NCBI RefSeq assembly: GCF_009727055.1
Contig: NC_052357.1
Coordinates: 8,503,742-8,567,741, forward strand
Direction of reading: 5' to 3'
Length of the DNA: 64,000 nt
DNA from: Benincasa hispida
Lineage: Eukaryota; Streptophyta; Magnoliopsida; Cucurbitales; Cucurbitaceae
Part shown: piece by piece, positions 47,717 to 57,756 of the stretch
Layout: each line of letters begins with the position of its first letter
Position numbering within the stretch: position 1 is the stretch's first letter
Notes under the pieces: generated by a model
The model's input: the letters and a program-made list of their open reading frames with translations, nothing else
The model's database searches: none
Told to the model about the DNA's origin: nothing
Program-made: the position numbers and the translations under genes

Positions 47717-49314
47717 AGCTCTTCTCATTCCAAGGCCAACAATTCTGCATTCAGAGAGCCCAAAGAGAATTCATCAATAAGCAGAAGACTCCCAATACTC
47801 CTGAAGCTGCACTCCTAGAAGATAGAACTTCTACTTCAAGAACGTTCGGTGCCTTTCTTCTTCAAATCAAGACATCCACTCAACCGAGAGAGAATCGGAG
47901 GATCAAGTACTAAAGATCGAACCACATCGCATCAAATCAACATCAGTACCAACATTAACTCAAGTTCAATTCCATAAAATACGTTTTTCCGGAAACCTCG
48001 TGCGAACAAACTCAATTTAAATTAATTATCTTCTCTAATTTGGATCTAGACTCCAAAATTAAAGAGGATAAAATTTAGAATCACAATGTTCCCTTTCCTT
48101 CTTAAATTTCAAATTCCTTTTGATTTCCAACATCCTAATTTTTTCCCCTTTTCTTTGTTTTCAAATCTTTATCCAAAATAATCTAAAAATTCTAAATCTC
48201 TTATCAAATTAATCTCAAACTCAATTAACTTCTTCAATTAACTTAATTTTGATTCCAAACTAAATTTAAAGGGAACATACAATCTAATAGTTGAGATAAA
48301 TTACATCCTTCCAAATATTTAATCAATTTAAAAACATACTTTCCCCAAAATAAATTAATCCAATTTTTCCTTAAATTGAGTTAAAATTCCAATTGTTTAC
48401 AAATATCTTTTAAATGAATTATCTTGCCTCCCAAATTAAATTTAGCCCCAATTTATCAAAACAACGCCTAAATATTTTAAGATAATTTAATGCAATTTAC
48501 CTGAAAAATTCGGGATGTTACATGTCGTACCTCAATTCCTGAGGTGGGCGTATACATACTCACTACCAACCAAAACAATACAGCAAGATGTGTTTGAGTC
48601 CATCGAGATTAGTGTATAATTTACTTGGATTTAAAGTGAATGTCACATATAACTAATAAATTGTTCGTTGTTTTGTACAGACAAGGATCACACCTGCACC
48701 ATTGATCATGTTCGATAAAGAGAGGCGGTATAGGGACACTAGGGTCGATGAGCAATCTGTATACGAGCACATTGATGCTGATATGAGCTCCTTAGAGACA
48801 TATAAATCACACCATGATGAGGATGCTCATAGTAACTCCAGTGAATACGAGAGTCATGAGCATCGGTTTCATGAGCCATAACTTCAAGAGCATCAGTCTC
48901 ACGAGCTCCCTACCAACAAGCACAAGATTCACCCTCTTCATAATGAGTCTTACGAGCTTCCTACTGACGAGCATGTGCCTCCATCTGAGGAGCGAGTGTC
49001 ACCTCGACCGAATACATCCCATTATGAGCCCATGAGGGGTGTGGGCTTTCGCACATCACTCCGTGACATAGACCAGATAGTGTCTATGATGGAGCATAAA
49101 TTGGACTATGTACAATTAGACTTGAAAGATGTGAAGTCTTACTTGAGTTTCCATCAGGCTGGCGTACAAACAATCACCAGCTTATTGTGGTTATTGTTTC
49201 GGGTACGTAATATCATCTTAAACTTTGTTCTAATGTAAATCTATATTATGTTATGTTTGACCTAACGTACTTCATAAATGATATAGGATTTAGGCGTGGA
49301 GTCCACCGAGACTA

Positions 49315-49650
49315 TTAATCCCATTCCTCCACCTTCCATCGAGTTCTCTGGCTCCACTCTTCCATTAGTCAGTAAGTCCTGTGACCCCATTCCCCCACTT
49401 TCCACTAACACTAGTGACCTCATTCCTCCATGTACCACTGAGTCCTGTGACCCATTCTTCCACCTTCCACTGAGTCTCACGACCCCATTCCTCCACCTTC
49501 CACTGAGTTCTAAGACCTCATTCCTCCACCTTCCAACGAGACCAGTGACCCCATTCCTCCACTTTCCACTGAGTCATATGACCCCATTTCTCCATCTTTC
49601 ACTGAGTCTCGTGACCCCATCCCTCCACCGTTCATTGAGCCCATCCTCTT
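49315..49650 (+). repeat. Pro/Ser-rich coding tandem repeats in the Ulp1 gene
   Basis: About ten copies of a 30-36 base unit like CCCATTCCTCCACCTTCCAC plus TGAGTCT-GTGAC. In the working frame the start reads PIPPPSIEFSGS. Units differ in length, so the frame drifts in parts. A variable linker between DUF1985 and the peptidase is likely. Confidence 0.7.
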
Positions 49651-51059
49651 TATCGTTATAGTATCCATCGCTCTCATCAATCCCTAATTATCTACCACTC
49701 CTCTCACTATGTTGCTTCCTGATGTACCAGGCTTTCTCCCATTGACCCTATCACATCCTGAGTTGCTTCCACCGCAAATATTGAAAAAGTTCAGGATTAA
49801 GGGCGAGCCCAAGGTGAATGACAAACTTATGGCCGATTCAGACCTTAAGATGAAGGACGAGCCTGTGGACGGTGAGAAGGAACAAAGACGAACAAGAAGG
49901 AAGAGGAAGCCGACACAACCATAACCTCTCCAGTTGACACGACAAGGATGACGGGAAAAAAACAGGAATACATTCAGCTTGGTCAATGTTTGATTAACAT
50001 CGTCCCCTATGACTGGACACATGCTAGAGGACGTGATGAATGAGTTCATGTTCTTGTTGACGAGCGTGGACATGGGACCTCATTGGCCGAGTAATGAAGT
50101 CCTCTTCAGAAGGAATTGCACGATGAATGAGTTGTCTGGGAGCTAACACGTGATAGTAATTGGGTTGGGAACGACGTAAGTTAACATCCCTTATTACATT
50201 TGTATGCTTGTTATTTACTACTCCTATTCTTTGACATGCTTGTTATTTACTACTACTACAAGTTCTCGATTCTTTATTCATGTTTCTCTGATAGAAGTTT
50301 ATTAGCCGGTCAGAGATATGTGCTTTTCGGTTCACGACATTGCCACAAGGCATATTGGTATGTATTATAGATTATTTAAATTTTAATGTACAATTTGCAT
50401 GATTGATATACACTTGAACCTATTGTTATCTATTTTGCAGAGTCACTTGAACCTCCAATGTCCAAATAGCTTGTTCCATGCCATACGTGGGAAAACGAGG
50501 GAAGAAGCTGCTAAAGTATGGAAGAAAGAGAACACGTATGTCGATTACGGGCTCGGATTGGTATTTGAACATCACCCTGGATGGGCAAATGGCGATTACA
50601 TCTATAGCTCAGTCAACTATAAACAACATTGGATTATGTTGGTGGTAGACATGAACCTTGGGCACATCATTTTATATGACCCACTCCCCAAGTACATCGC
50701 ACCGAGGGATCTGGTAACATTCTTGGTGCCCCTATGCTTCACTCTCCCTTCACTGACACAATTCTGCGGCATATATGATGCAAAGCCTGACCTTGCACCT
50801 AGTCTTTGGAAGTTGACCGTGTCAATACAGGCGCACTACAGGGGAATACATTGGACTGTGAGATATTCTGTCTCAAGTACTTTGAGTATTTGGTGACTGG
50901 GTCGAGTATGAAGAGCTTACGTCAGGATAAAATACATGATTTTAGGTTGCAGTATGGTGCCGAGTTGTGGGTAGATCAACTTTTTTTTTATTAGGGCTTT
51001 CTATGTAAATTTTGACATTATTTGTAAATCAAACCGAATCCAAAAAATTATATCGAGTA

Positions 51060-51300
51060 ATATGCATTGAGTAGTAACATGCATCAAGTATCGAGTAAAT
51101 TGTATCGAGTATGGTTTAACGTTATCGAGTATTGTTGAGTAATCCTGTATCGAGTATTGTAATTTGAGTTAATGTTTATCGAGTATTTTCGAGTAATCGT
51201 GTATCAAGTAATGTGTAACACGTATCAAGTAGCAAGTAACGGGTATCGTGCAACGTGTAATGAGTATCGAATAATGGGTATCATGTATCAAATATTGATC
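51060..51300 (+). repeat. GTATCGAGTA-type decamer cluster between the two MULE genes
   Basis: More than fifteen degenerate copies of GTATCGAGTA occur in about 240 bases exactly in the convergent gap between the Ulp1 stop (50995) and the transposase stop (51381). The position argues for a terminator, insulator or transposase-binding function, which is inference. Confidence 0.65.
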
Positions 51301-51380
51301 AGAATGTCTTTACATTACAGAATGAATAATCTATAATATAGAGTAATAAATTATCAAGTATTTACCAGAGTCTCGATCCT

Positions 51381-53848
51381 CTAAGTCTGGGTCTGGGTCC
51401 CCTGAGTCGTTCTTGCCTGTTTGTTGAGTTTGGACGTATTAAGTGGTTCGTTGCACTTTTGTCTGTTATATCCCGGTTGGCCACATTGTCCACATTTCTT
51501 TAATGTGACATGTTCTCCAACAGACAGTATCCTATTTACCCTTCATCTACCAACTTGTACCAGTCTTTTCGATGGGAGTATTTTTACCTCGGTATACCCT
51601 GGTTTTTTCCATTCAGATACATGACCAAGCGGGTTTACTGATTCCGCGTATGCTAGTACGAGAGAATCAACATTATACAATCTGTTGCATAGAGTAAACG
51701 GATTGATTTGCGCTCTCTAGTTGTAGCTATAGCGTGTGAACACGGAATCTCCAAACACTGAAATTTCATGCAACTACATTCTCGAGTGTTAAGGCTGACT
51801 ATACCATATAGTCCACCATCCTTGGCATGAAATCTATAACAAATGATTGGATTTACTCGGTATCTCCTAGCTTTTTCACACTGTAAACCCATTATTTCCT
51901 CTACACTTCGATGTACAATTAGACCACATTGTTTGCCATTCATGAAACCAACCTTGAAGTAGACCTCTTATGTATTCTAGCAACAAAGTTATTGGCGACA
52001 CTCTTGCTTCTTTGGTAATAGCATTGAAGCATTCGACACTATTGCTGGTCATGTTATCATATCGGTTCCCGGACTGGTAACATCGTGCCCACCGCTGAAT
52101 ATCAGCATCCTCTAAATATCTAGCGAGGGAACCGTTGTTGTAGTTCACTATTTGGACCCAATGACGCTTGAACTCTAATTCTCGATATGCTCTACAAGCA
52201 TCGTGAAACAATTTTCTAACGGACTCGTCTTTGAAGTATTTCTCCACGTTCCTTTTCAAATGGAAGGTACAAAGTCCATGGTAAGATCTGGGGAATACAA
52301 TATCAATGATATTAGCTATACTTTGTCCATAGTTTGAGACGAATACGAGGTTAGGGCATTCTCCAATTGTTGTTTTAAGGGTCGTCATGAACCATTTCAA
52401 GGCTCGATCATTCTCACTATCAACAATTACATATGCTAGTGGGTACAGTTGGTTATTACCGTCCATTGGAATACCAACTATCATTGTTCCCTTATACTTA
52501 CCTTTTAGATGAGTACCATCTACAATGTTCACAAGTCGAAAACTCTTAAAACTTATTAAACACGCTCCTAGTGCTATGAACACATATTTGAAATATTTTG
52601 ATTCTTCAAGCTCGATCTCAAATAGAGTTATAGGATTTTCTATCTTCAAAGCCTTACCATATGCATGCAAAATGACTCATGATTCCTTGTTGCATTCCCC
52701 TTGCAAGAGCAAAAGCAATTTCTCTTGCATGCCATGCTTTGTCATAACTAATATTGACACCATACTGATGCCGCATATCCTCAATAATATGGTGCAGTTT
52801 GTCCCCCTAACCAATGTCAAACTTGCCCTTAATTAAGTGACTAATAACAAATGCGCTGGCTTGCCTGTGGTCACGATTCAATATTTCAATCGAGCATGTG
52901 TGATTGGGCGTGCATTTTGTGATCTTGAAAATATCACCCCTTCCATTTTAATTGCTCGGACGACCCATTTACAAGTCTAGGGTGAACACCGAACACTATA
53001 CAATTTTTTGTTCGATTTTTTAACCCGCAACTCAAACTTGTTCTTAATGGCTAACATTACTAACCTCATCTTTATATCATTCTTGCTGAAGAAAGTTTGA
53101 CTTACTTCAATTGTATCCATCAACCCTATGGACGACTGTGGTTGCATGATCAAGTCCCCCATTCTAACGTTACTACTGGATGGTACATTTTTCTGATTGT
53201 GGCAAGGCACACTCCCAACAAAATGGCCATAATTATTTGACAGAATCAGAGTTGTTCTTCATTCACAACAGAAAGACCACTCCCTAAAAAAACCTGGGTT
53301 GGCTGTTCTTCACTCACAATAGAAGGATTACTCCCTAAAACAACCAAGGTTGTCTGTTCTTCATTCCTAACCTCTTCCTCTTCAATCATCACATTCTCAT
53401 TTACACATGTACCAACATCTTCTATTGTCACAATAGGATGCAATACATTTGCTATCTTAACATCGATGTTGTCGTTTTCCAGTTAGACACCGATGGAAAA
53501 ACATCATGCTCATTGACATCACCTCCACACATGGGTCGGTCTGATCTCTCTAGGTAATAAAATGTTTCCTCGCGATGAAATTCTTCGATTTTCTAAAGAC
53601 TTAAAAAATACCTACGGTCTAGTACAATCGTACTCTGAGAGGAGAAATTTAACATCATCATCGTCCATTAAGCATACTGGAGGAGAATTAATATCCATCT
53701 TATATGTCACCCTCATTATAATCTTGAACTGTGTCGAACTAACTTGCATGATCTCATATACTAGATTTACCAATTCATTATACGTCAATGTATTAGGAAC
53801 TAGCAAACCCTTCAAACGGCCTTCAGTATAGCGTTCATCTGTGTCATC
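51381..53848 (-). pseudogene. MURA-type MULE transposase, broken
   Basis: Minus-strand pieces in order: N-terminal segment 53612-53840 (LTYNELVNLVYEIMQV), a Thr/Glu-rich linker, the MuDR domain at 52977-53210 (FFSKNDIKMRLVMLAIKN), the transposase core at 51876-52670 (NIVDGTHLKGKYKG, SYHGLCTFHLKRNVEKYF, SNSVECFNAITKEAR), the SWIM finger at 51653-51943 (CSCMKFQCLEIPCSHA), and a tail with a knuckle-like CGQCGQPGYNRQKC before the stop at 51381. The second catalytic Asp appears as Asn (FVSNYGQS) and the knuckle His as Tyr. TGA near 52676 and frameshifts between core and SWIM break the frame. It would have cut and moved the MULE by its terminal repeats. Confidence 0.88.
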
Positions 53849-53853
53849 TCATG

Positions 53854-55311
53854 TGTTGAGTTTTATGTCCTAAAACTCTTGGTTTGTAAACAATAGAACT
53901 CATTTTGAAAATTCAATAAGTTTTTGTTGAATATATTGTTTTTCGAAATCCAAAAAACCTAAAGTCCCTTGACTATTACATGAATACTTGAACTTTATGT
54001 GAAGACATACAAGTGGATCAGGTTCGAGTAAATAGTCAAAATGATCTATAGTATATGAATAAGGTTGGGTGTCTTATTCTGGTAACACTATTGGATGCAG
54101 CCTACTCTGTAGTTGTTACAAAGAATTGTAAAATGCTACAAACGAAGTGATCCTAATTCGTTCATGTTGGGACATAAGAAGTGGGAGTGTCATGTACAAA
54201 TGGGTTTTGTACAAGATCGGACCACGAAACCAGTCACTCTTACTTTATAACATTGTTTACTGTTTAAGGCTGACTATTTCAAAGCGATGACCTAGGTAAC
54301 TTGACATTAATCCTGAGCTAACTATGAACTTCTGTTTGTTCGAGATTATCCTTTGATCTCCAAACGGTGAGAGTAGACCAATTGCCTCTGCTCAATAAGC
54401 TTTCCATTTTGGGGATAAGACCGAATGAATAGCTGGAGACGTAGGGTGCAAGACGAAATTCACTTCTACCCAATTAGGGTTAGTAGAGAGGTTGTTCCCT
54501 TCAAGTGCTGATTTTGGGTCTTGAGCAAGAGGCATCAACCTCTCATTGGCCCGAGAAGGATTTGATTTGTTAATTGGATCACAAATCAATTGTTCATTAG
54601 GGGATCAGTGGGACTTAAAGAACAAGAGGTAATTTCGGGGGTAAAACAAGAGGTAATATTTGATATTAAATTAATTAGAATTATTTAAATTGTTTAAATA
54701 ATTATTTATTAATTTTATTAATAAAATTAATTTATGAAATTAATTTTGTAAAATTAATAATATTTTCAATTTTATTAAAAGAATTTATTTATGAAATCAA
54801 TATTTGATAAATTGAAAAAGAAAGGAAAAAACAAAAAATAGAAAAAGAGCATTTTCCATTGTCTTCATCAAGTAGCTTACTAACAACCTACATCTTCAAG
54901 CTTCATTAACTCCAAGCATGAGCTACATCTCATGCAGCAAATCTCTTTGCATGAGTGTCTGCAATATATTGAAGAGATTGAAGTGTTTTTGAAGCAATGC
55001 AACCGATCAAATTTTTCTGTTCGTGAGAGAAGAAGTTGTTCTTCTGTTGGGTTGCTGCTATGAGTTTGTCTCCTATTCCTTTATTTCAGGCTTATTTTGA
55101 GTCCCACAACTCAATCTAGGGCATACCAAGAGGATAGTAGGGAAGATCTTGGGGTGGTCTACAATAAGATTCAAAGGAGATTTGTAGCTGGATTCAAGCT
55201 TAGAGAAAGTTCTTCAAAGGTATGTCATGAAACCCATTTATTTCTGCTAAAGCATGCTTTCATTTCTGCCAAAATTAATGAATAGAGTGCTTATGGATCC
55301 TGGTCACTTCA
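53854..55311 (+). mobile_element. Solo copia-type LTR in the transposase 5' region
   Basis: It starts TGTTGAGTTTTATGTCC and ends near GGTCACTTCA. Body motifs match the copia LTR group (GTAACACTATTGGATGCAGC, TGATCCTAATTCGTTCATG, AGGGGATCAGTGGGAC). A clean target duplication was not found: TCATG precedes it and TCATA/TATGT lies at its end. It separates the transposase N-terminus from the right terminal repeat. Small ORFs inside are not genes. Confidence 0.75.
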
Positions 55312-55656
55312 TATGTCTCACACATTGTTGGAAAAGTAAAAAAAGTGAGCAAAAAAAAGCACATTCACTTACAAAGAGATGTGAGACAATATAGTGAAAT
55401 GACCTCAATGCCTTTATAACTTGATCTCCATCAAGAAAAATAGATTTTTTGAAGTGGGTTTTTTGAAGGGAAAATGATCTCGATTTTTTCTTTTGTGTTT
55501 CAATTCTGTTTGTTCTTAGTTAATAATAATAATAAAAAAAATACTTCATATTTCAAGAAATTGATTTGAAAGAATCGTGTACATTATTAGAAAGTTCTCC
55601 AATTTGTGTATGTTCATACATGAGCATGAACTATAAAGCAGGTTCTGAAGGCATGG
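55312..55656. other. MULE sequence upstream of the transposase
   Basis: AT-rich, with no gene. It would hold the transposase promoter and untranslated leader on the minus strand. Confidence 0.5.
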
Positions 55657-55958
55657 AGAATTCAAAAGAATCGAGTATCGAGTATGACATGGATATGATC
55701 GAGTATACACATGTCGATTGCAGCGATATCGAGTGATCACACACCTGGGTATCGAGTGACCATGCGTCGAGGAACAATTGACGAGCTATCGAGGATTGAG
55801 TAACTTCATATTGGCAGACGTGCAGGGTGCATCTCAGGGGCAAATCCGTAAAATCACATGCTTATGACGTAAGTAGAAAGTCACTTTTCATTACTTTCTC
55901 TACAGATGGTCATTTTTCATTTGGGCCTTCCAAATGAGGTCATCCGTATAAAAAACCC
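55657..55958 (-). repeat. Right terminal inverted repeat of the MULE
   Basis: Reverse complement of the left repeat at 41833-42168, ending in CATCCGTATAAAAAACCC. It carries GTATCGAGTATGAC and similar words. Confidence 0.85.
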
Positions 55959-55968
55959 GAATAGTGAA

Positions 55969-56604
55969 AGCAAGATCTAACAAGCGTGCAAAATGTTTCG
56001 TTTTGGTAATTCATGCTGGTATATAGTAAGTGTAAGTTCAAAAGAACATTCTATTTAAAAACCAAGTCAAATTTCATTTTGGTCTTCCAAAATGTCATCC
56101 ATACAAAAGAAAACTAATCATTGCAAGGTCCTCTCTGGATGTGGAACGAACCAGTTCCAGATTGAGAAAAGAAGATAAAAAAGAGGCCGAAATCAAACCA
56201 AAACATTGTGTAATATAATTTGAGGGCCACAAGAGTTCTTTTTGCGGTTTCATGGTGTAACAAGCTGCCTTCCAACACGTAGATCTCGAAAAGTTACTTG
56301 AAAAAAGAAAAAATTGATCCAATTTGGTGAAAAATTGCAAGTGAAATAGACAGAACCCATTCTCATATTGATGTAATAAAGATGAACACATCAACCTCAT
56401 TGGTATTGCACACTGTATACACAATTGCAAAACTCAACTTCAGTGATATTACAAATCTCATCTAACCTATGTTTGTACTAAATTTCATCATCTCCAACGA
56501 TTTATTTGATGAAATGAAGATTGGATACAACCAATTCAAATAGTTCAAAGGGAAGATGGAACTTGAAACCAGAAAAAAGTTGAGGTCGATTTGTAGAATT
56601 TCTT
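55969..56604. other. Intergenic, 3' flank of RLK4
   Basis: From about 56310 it matches the 3' flanks of RLK3 and RLK5. Nothing else is recognised; a short segment near 56076-56102 (GGTCTTCCAAAATG and CATCCATA) resembles MULE end sequence, possibly a fragment. Confidence 0.4.
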
Positions 56605-57756
56605 TCACCTTGGCATGGGACTGGAGTGAGTGGCATCCATAACCTTGATATCTCCCTGGGCAACCATGGTACGAACCCATTTGGCTATGTAATTTATTTC
56701 TCGGTCTGGGGTGTTTGACATTTCTGGTCTGCAATTAATTATTTCCATCAAGGAAACTCCAAAACCGTACATATCAATTTTTTCAGTTGGCCTGTTTGAT
56801 GTATAGTACCTGAGACACAAGCCACCAAGTATGTGTCCGTCATTTTTCTCAAAATTTGAGAAGCAATTGATTGGAAAATGTTGGAAATTTAGTACTTACT
56901 CTGGATCAAGGTAACCTGGAGTGCCAACAATAACAGTGGTCATGTAGGACTTGTCATCTGTTGGGTAAGTCTTTGAAAGTCCAAAATCAGAAAGTTTGGC
57001 GTTCAAATTTTTCTTCACATCCCTGTGGACTATTGATGGCGTACAACCATGACGCACATACTCTAGTCCTGCTTATTTGTTTATCCATATTCTACACTGT
57101 AAGTTTTCTTTCTATAAAATGCCGATAATGTGTTTGTGGAAACTTCAAAGAAATTATTAACTTTTCGCACACACCTTGAGCTGCATCTACTGCAATTCGA
57201 AGTCTGTCTTCCCAACTTAAGATATTTGAGCTTTTCTCTGTGTGAAAACAAGCAAAATGTGGTTCAGCCTCAAAATTTAATTTTTTTCAGTATTTAAGTT
57301 TTAGCTAGAGCTAGAAAATTACCCGAAAGATGCTCGGCCAGATTTCCTTTGGTCATGTACTCATAAATGAGGCCAAGGTGACCTCCATCATTCATATACC
57401 CTACAAGGTTTGTTAAATTTCTGTGGTGAACTCTCATAAGAATTGTAACCTGAGAGAAAAGTGGATTTTTTTCAGCCTAGCAAAGAGGTATGAGCTAACT
57501 TTTCTTTTTCTGAAAATTAAATAGGATATTTTGAGCACATGCCTCTGCTTGAAACTGATGGTAGCCCTGTATTGCTGATGGAGAAATCATTTTCACAGCT
57601 ACTTGAGTGTCATCTAGAACTCCATAGTAAACCATCTCAAAACCTCCCTTCCCAAGAATCCTCTCAAAATTGTTGGTCATCATCACAACTTCGGCATAAG
57701 CTGTTGTCTCCTTTTCTCCAAGGAACTGCGTAAATGGGTGTTGGTCTTTTCCAGGT
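56605..57756 (-). pseudogene. RLK4: truncated receptor kinase fragment
   Basis: Only the kinase end survives: exon 8 part (57543-57756), then 57323-57449, 57175-57237, 56900-57068 and 56605-56809, equal to exons 9-12 of RLK3. Phases still close. Defects: the glycine loop is GKGGFEMVYYG; the catalytic loop reads [11 protein letters not shown] because seven residues are lost, including the Asn of HRDxKxxN; the last exon lacks about 54 residues of the C-lobe and jumps from GDI to the tail ATHSSPMPR. The malectin, LRR and membrane parts are missing. At about 57757 it meets a truncated copia element in the same orientation. DFG is intact here. Confidence 0.8.

Larger units (their letters stand above)
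43633..48522 (+). mobile_element. Solo LTR (TGTAACGACC...GATGTTACA family) inside the Ulp1 gene
   Basis: It begins TGTAACGACC and ends GGGATGTTACA, termini typical of one plant LTR family, with a perfect 5-base duplication TGTCG at 43628-43632 and 48523-48527. Discounting one copy leaves an open frame across the site in the host gene. Another solo LTR (44281-46354 plus a 5-base duplication) is nested within it, so this LTR is about 2.8 kb. Promoter-like CCCTATAAATAGAGG lies at 47702-47716. I saw no primer-binding site, coding region or second copy of the ends, so solo LTR is the best reading, though a small non-autonomous element is possible. Confidence 0.8.
42752..50995 (+). pseudogene. Ulp1 peptidase gene with DUF1985 domain, MULE-borne, broken
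   Basis: Pieces: N-terminus MARQFNIPPQDRFLGQ (42752), DUF1985 parts at 42929-43156 and 43162-43419 (FENDMDVTKM, YFNSIDWGYTLW), an exon 43572-43632 continued at 48528-48620 (HVVPQFLRWAYTYSLPT), an acidic/His-rich exon at 48681-49238, a Pro/Ser-rich repeat exon at 49296-49660, a basic region at 49709-49920 (RRTRRKRKPTQP), and the C48 peptidase domain at 50450-50995. In that domain HWIMLVVDM carries the catalytic His and NTLDCEIFCLKYFEYL the catalytic Cys. Ulp1 enzymes process SUMO; such genes are known in KI-MULEs. Frameshifts (near 42815-42930, 43157, 50818) and a TAA at 48879 break it. An LTR lies inside the fourth piece. Confidence 0.8.
41833..55958. mobile_element. CUMULE/KI-MULE-type Mutator-like element with Ulp1 and transposase genes
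   Basis: Long terminal inverted repeats (41833-42168 and 55657-55958) enclose a Ulp1-type gene on the plus strand (42752-50995) and a MURA-type transposase on the minus strand (51381 to about 53848), convergent. The outer ends read GGGTTATTTGTACGGATG on the left and, reversed, GGGTTTTTTATACGGATG on the right. The flanks hold a 10-base duplication with one mismatch: GAGTAGTGAA (41823-41832) and GAATAGTGAA (55959-55968). Inserted solo LTRs (43633-48522, with 44281-46354 inside it, and 53854-55311) add about 6.3 kb, so the native element was near 7.8 kb. Both genes are now broken. Confidence 0.88.

Noticed and set aside
43633..48522. A full retrotransposon rather than a solo LTR
   Set aside because: No primer-binding site, polypurine tract, second LTR or coding part was seen. 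One promoter and one pair of ends fit a single LTR.
41833..55958. The MULE as two separate elements (Ulp1 and transposase)
   Set aside because: The long ends at 41833 and 55958 pair with each other in inverted orientation, and the flanks hold a matching 10-base duplication, so one element covers both genes.
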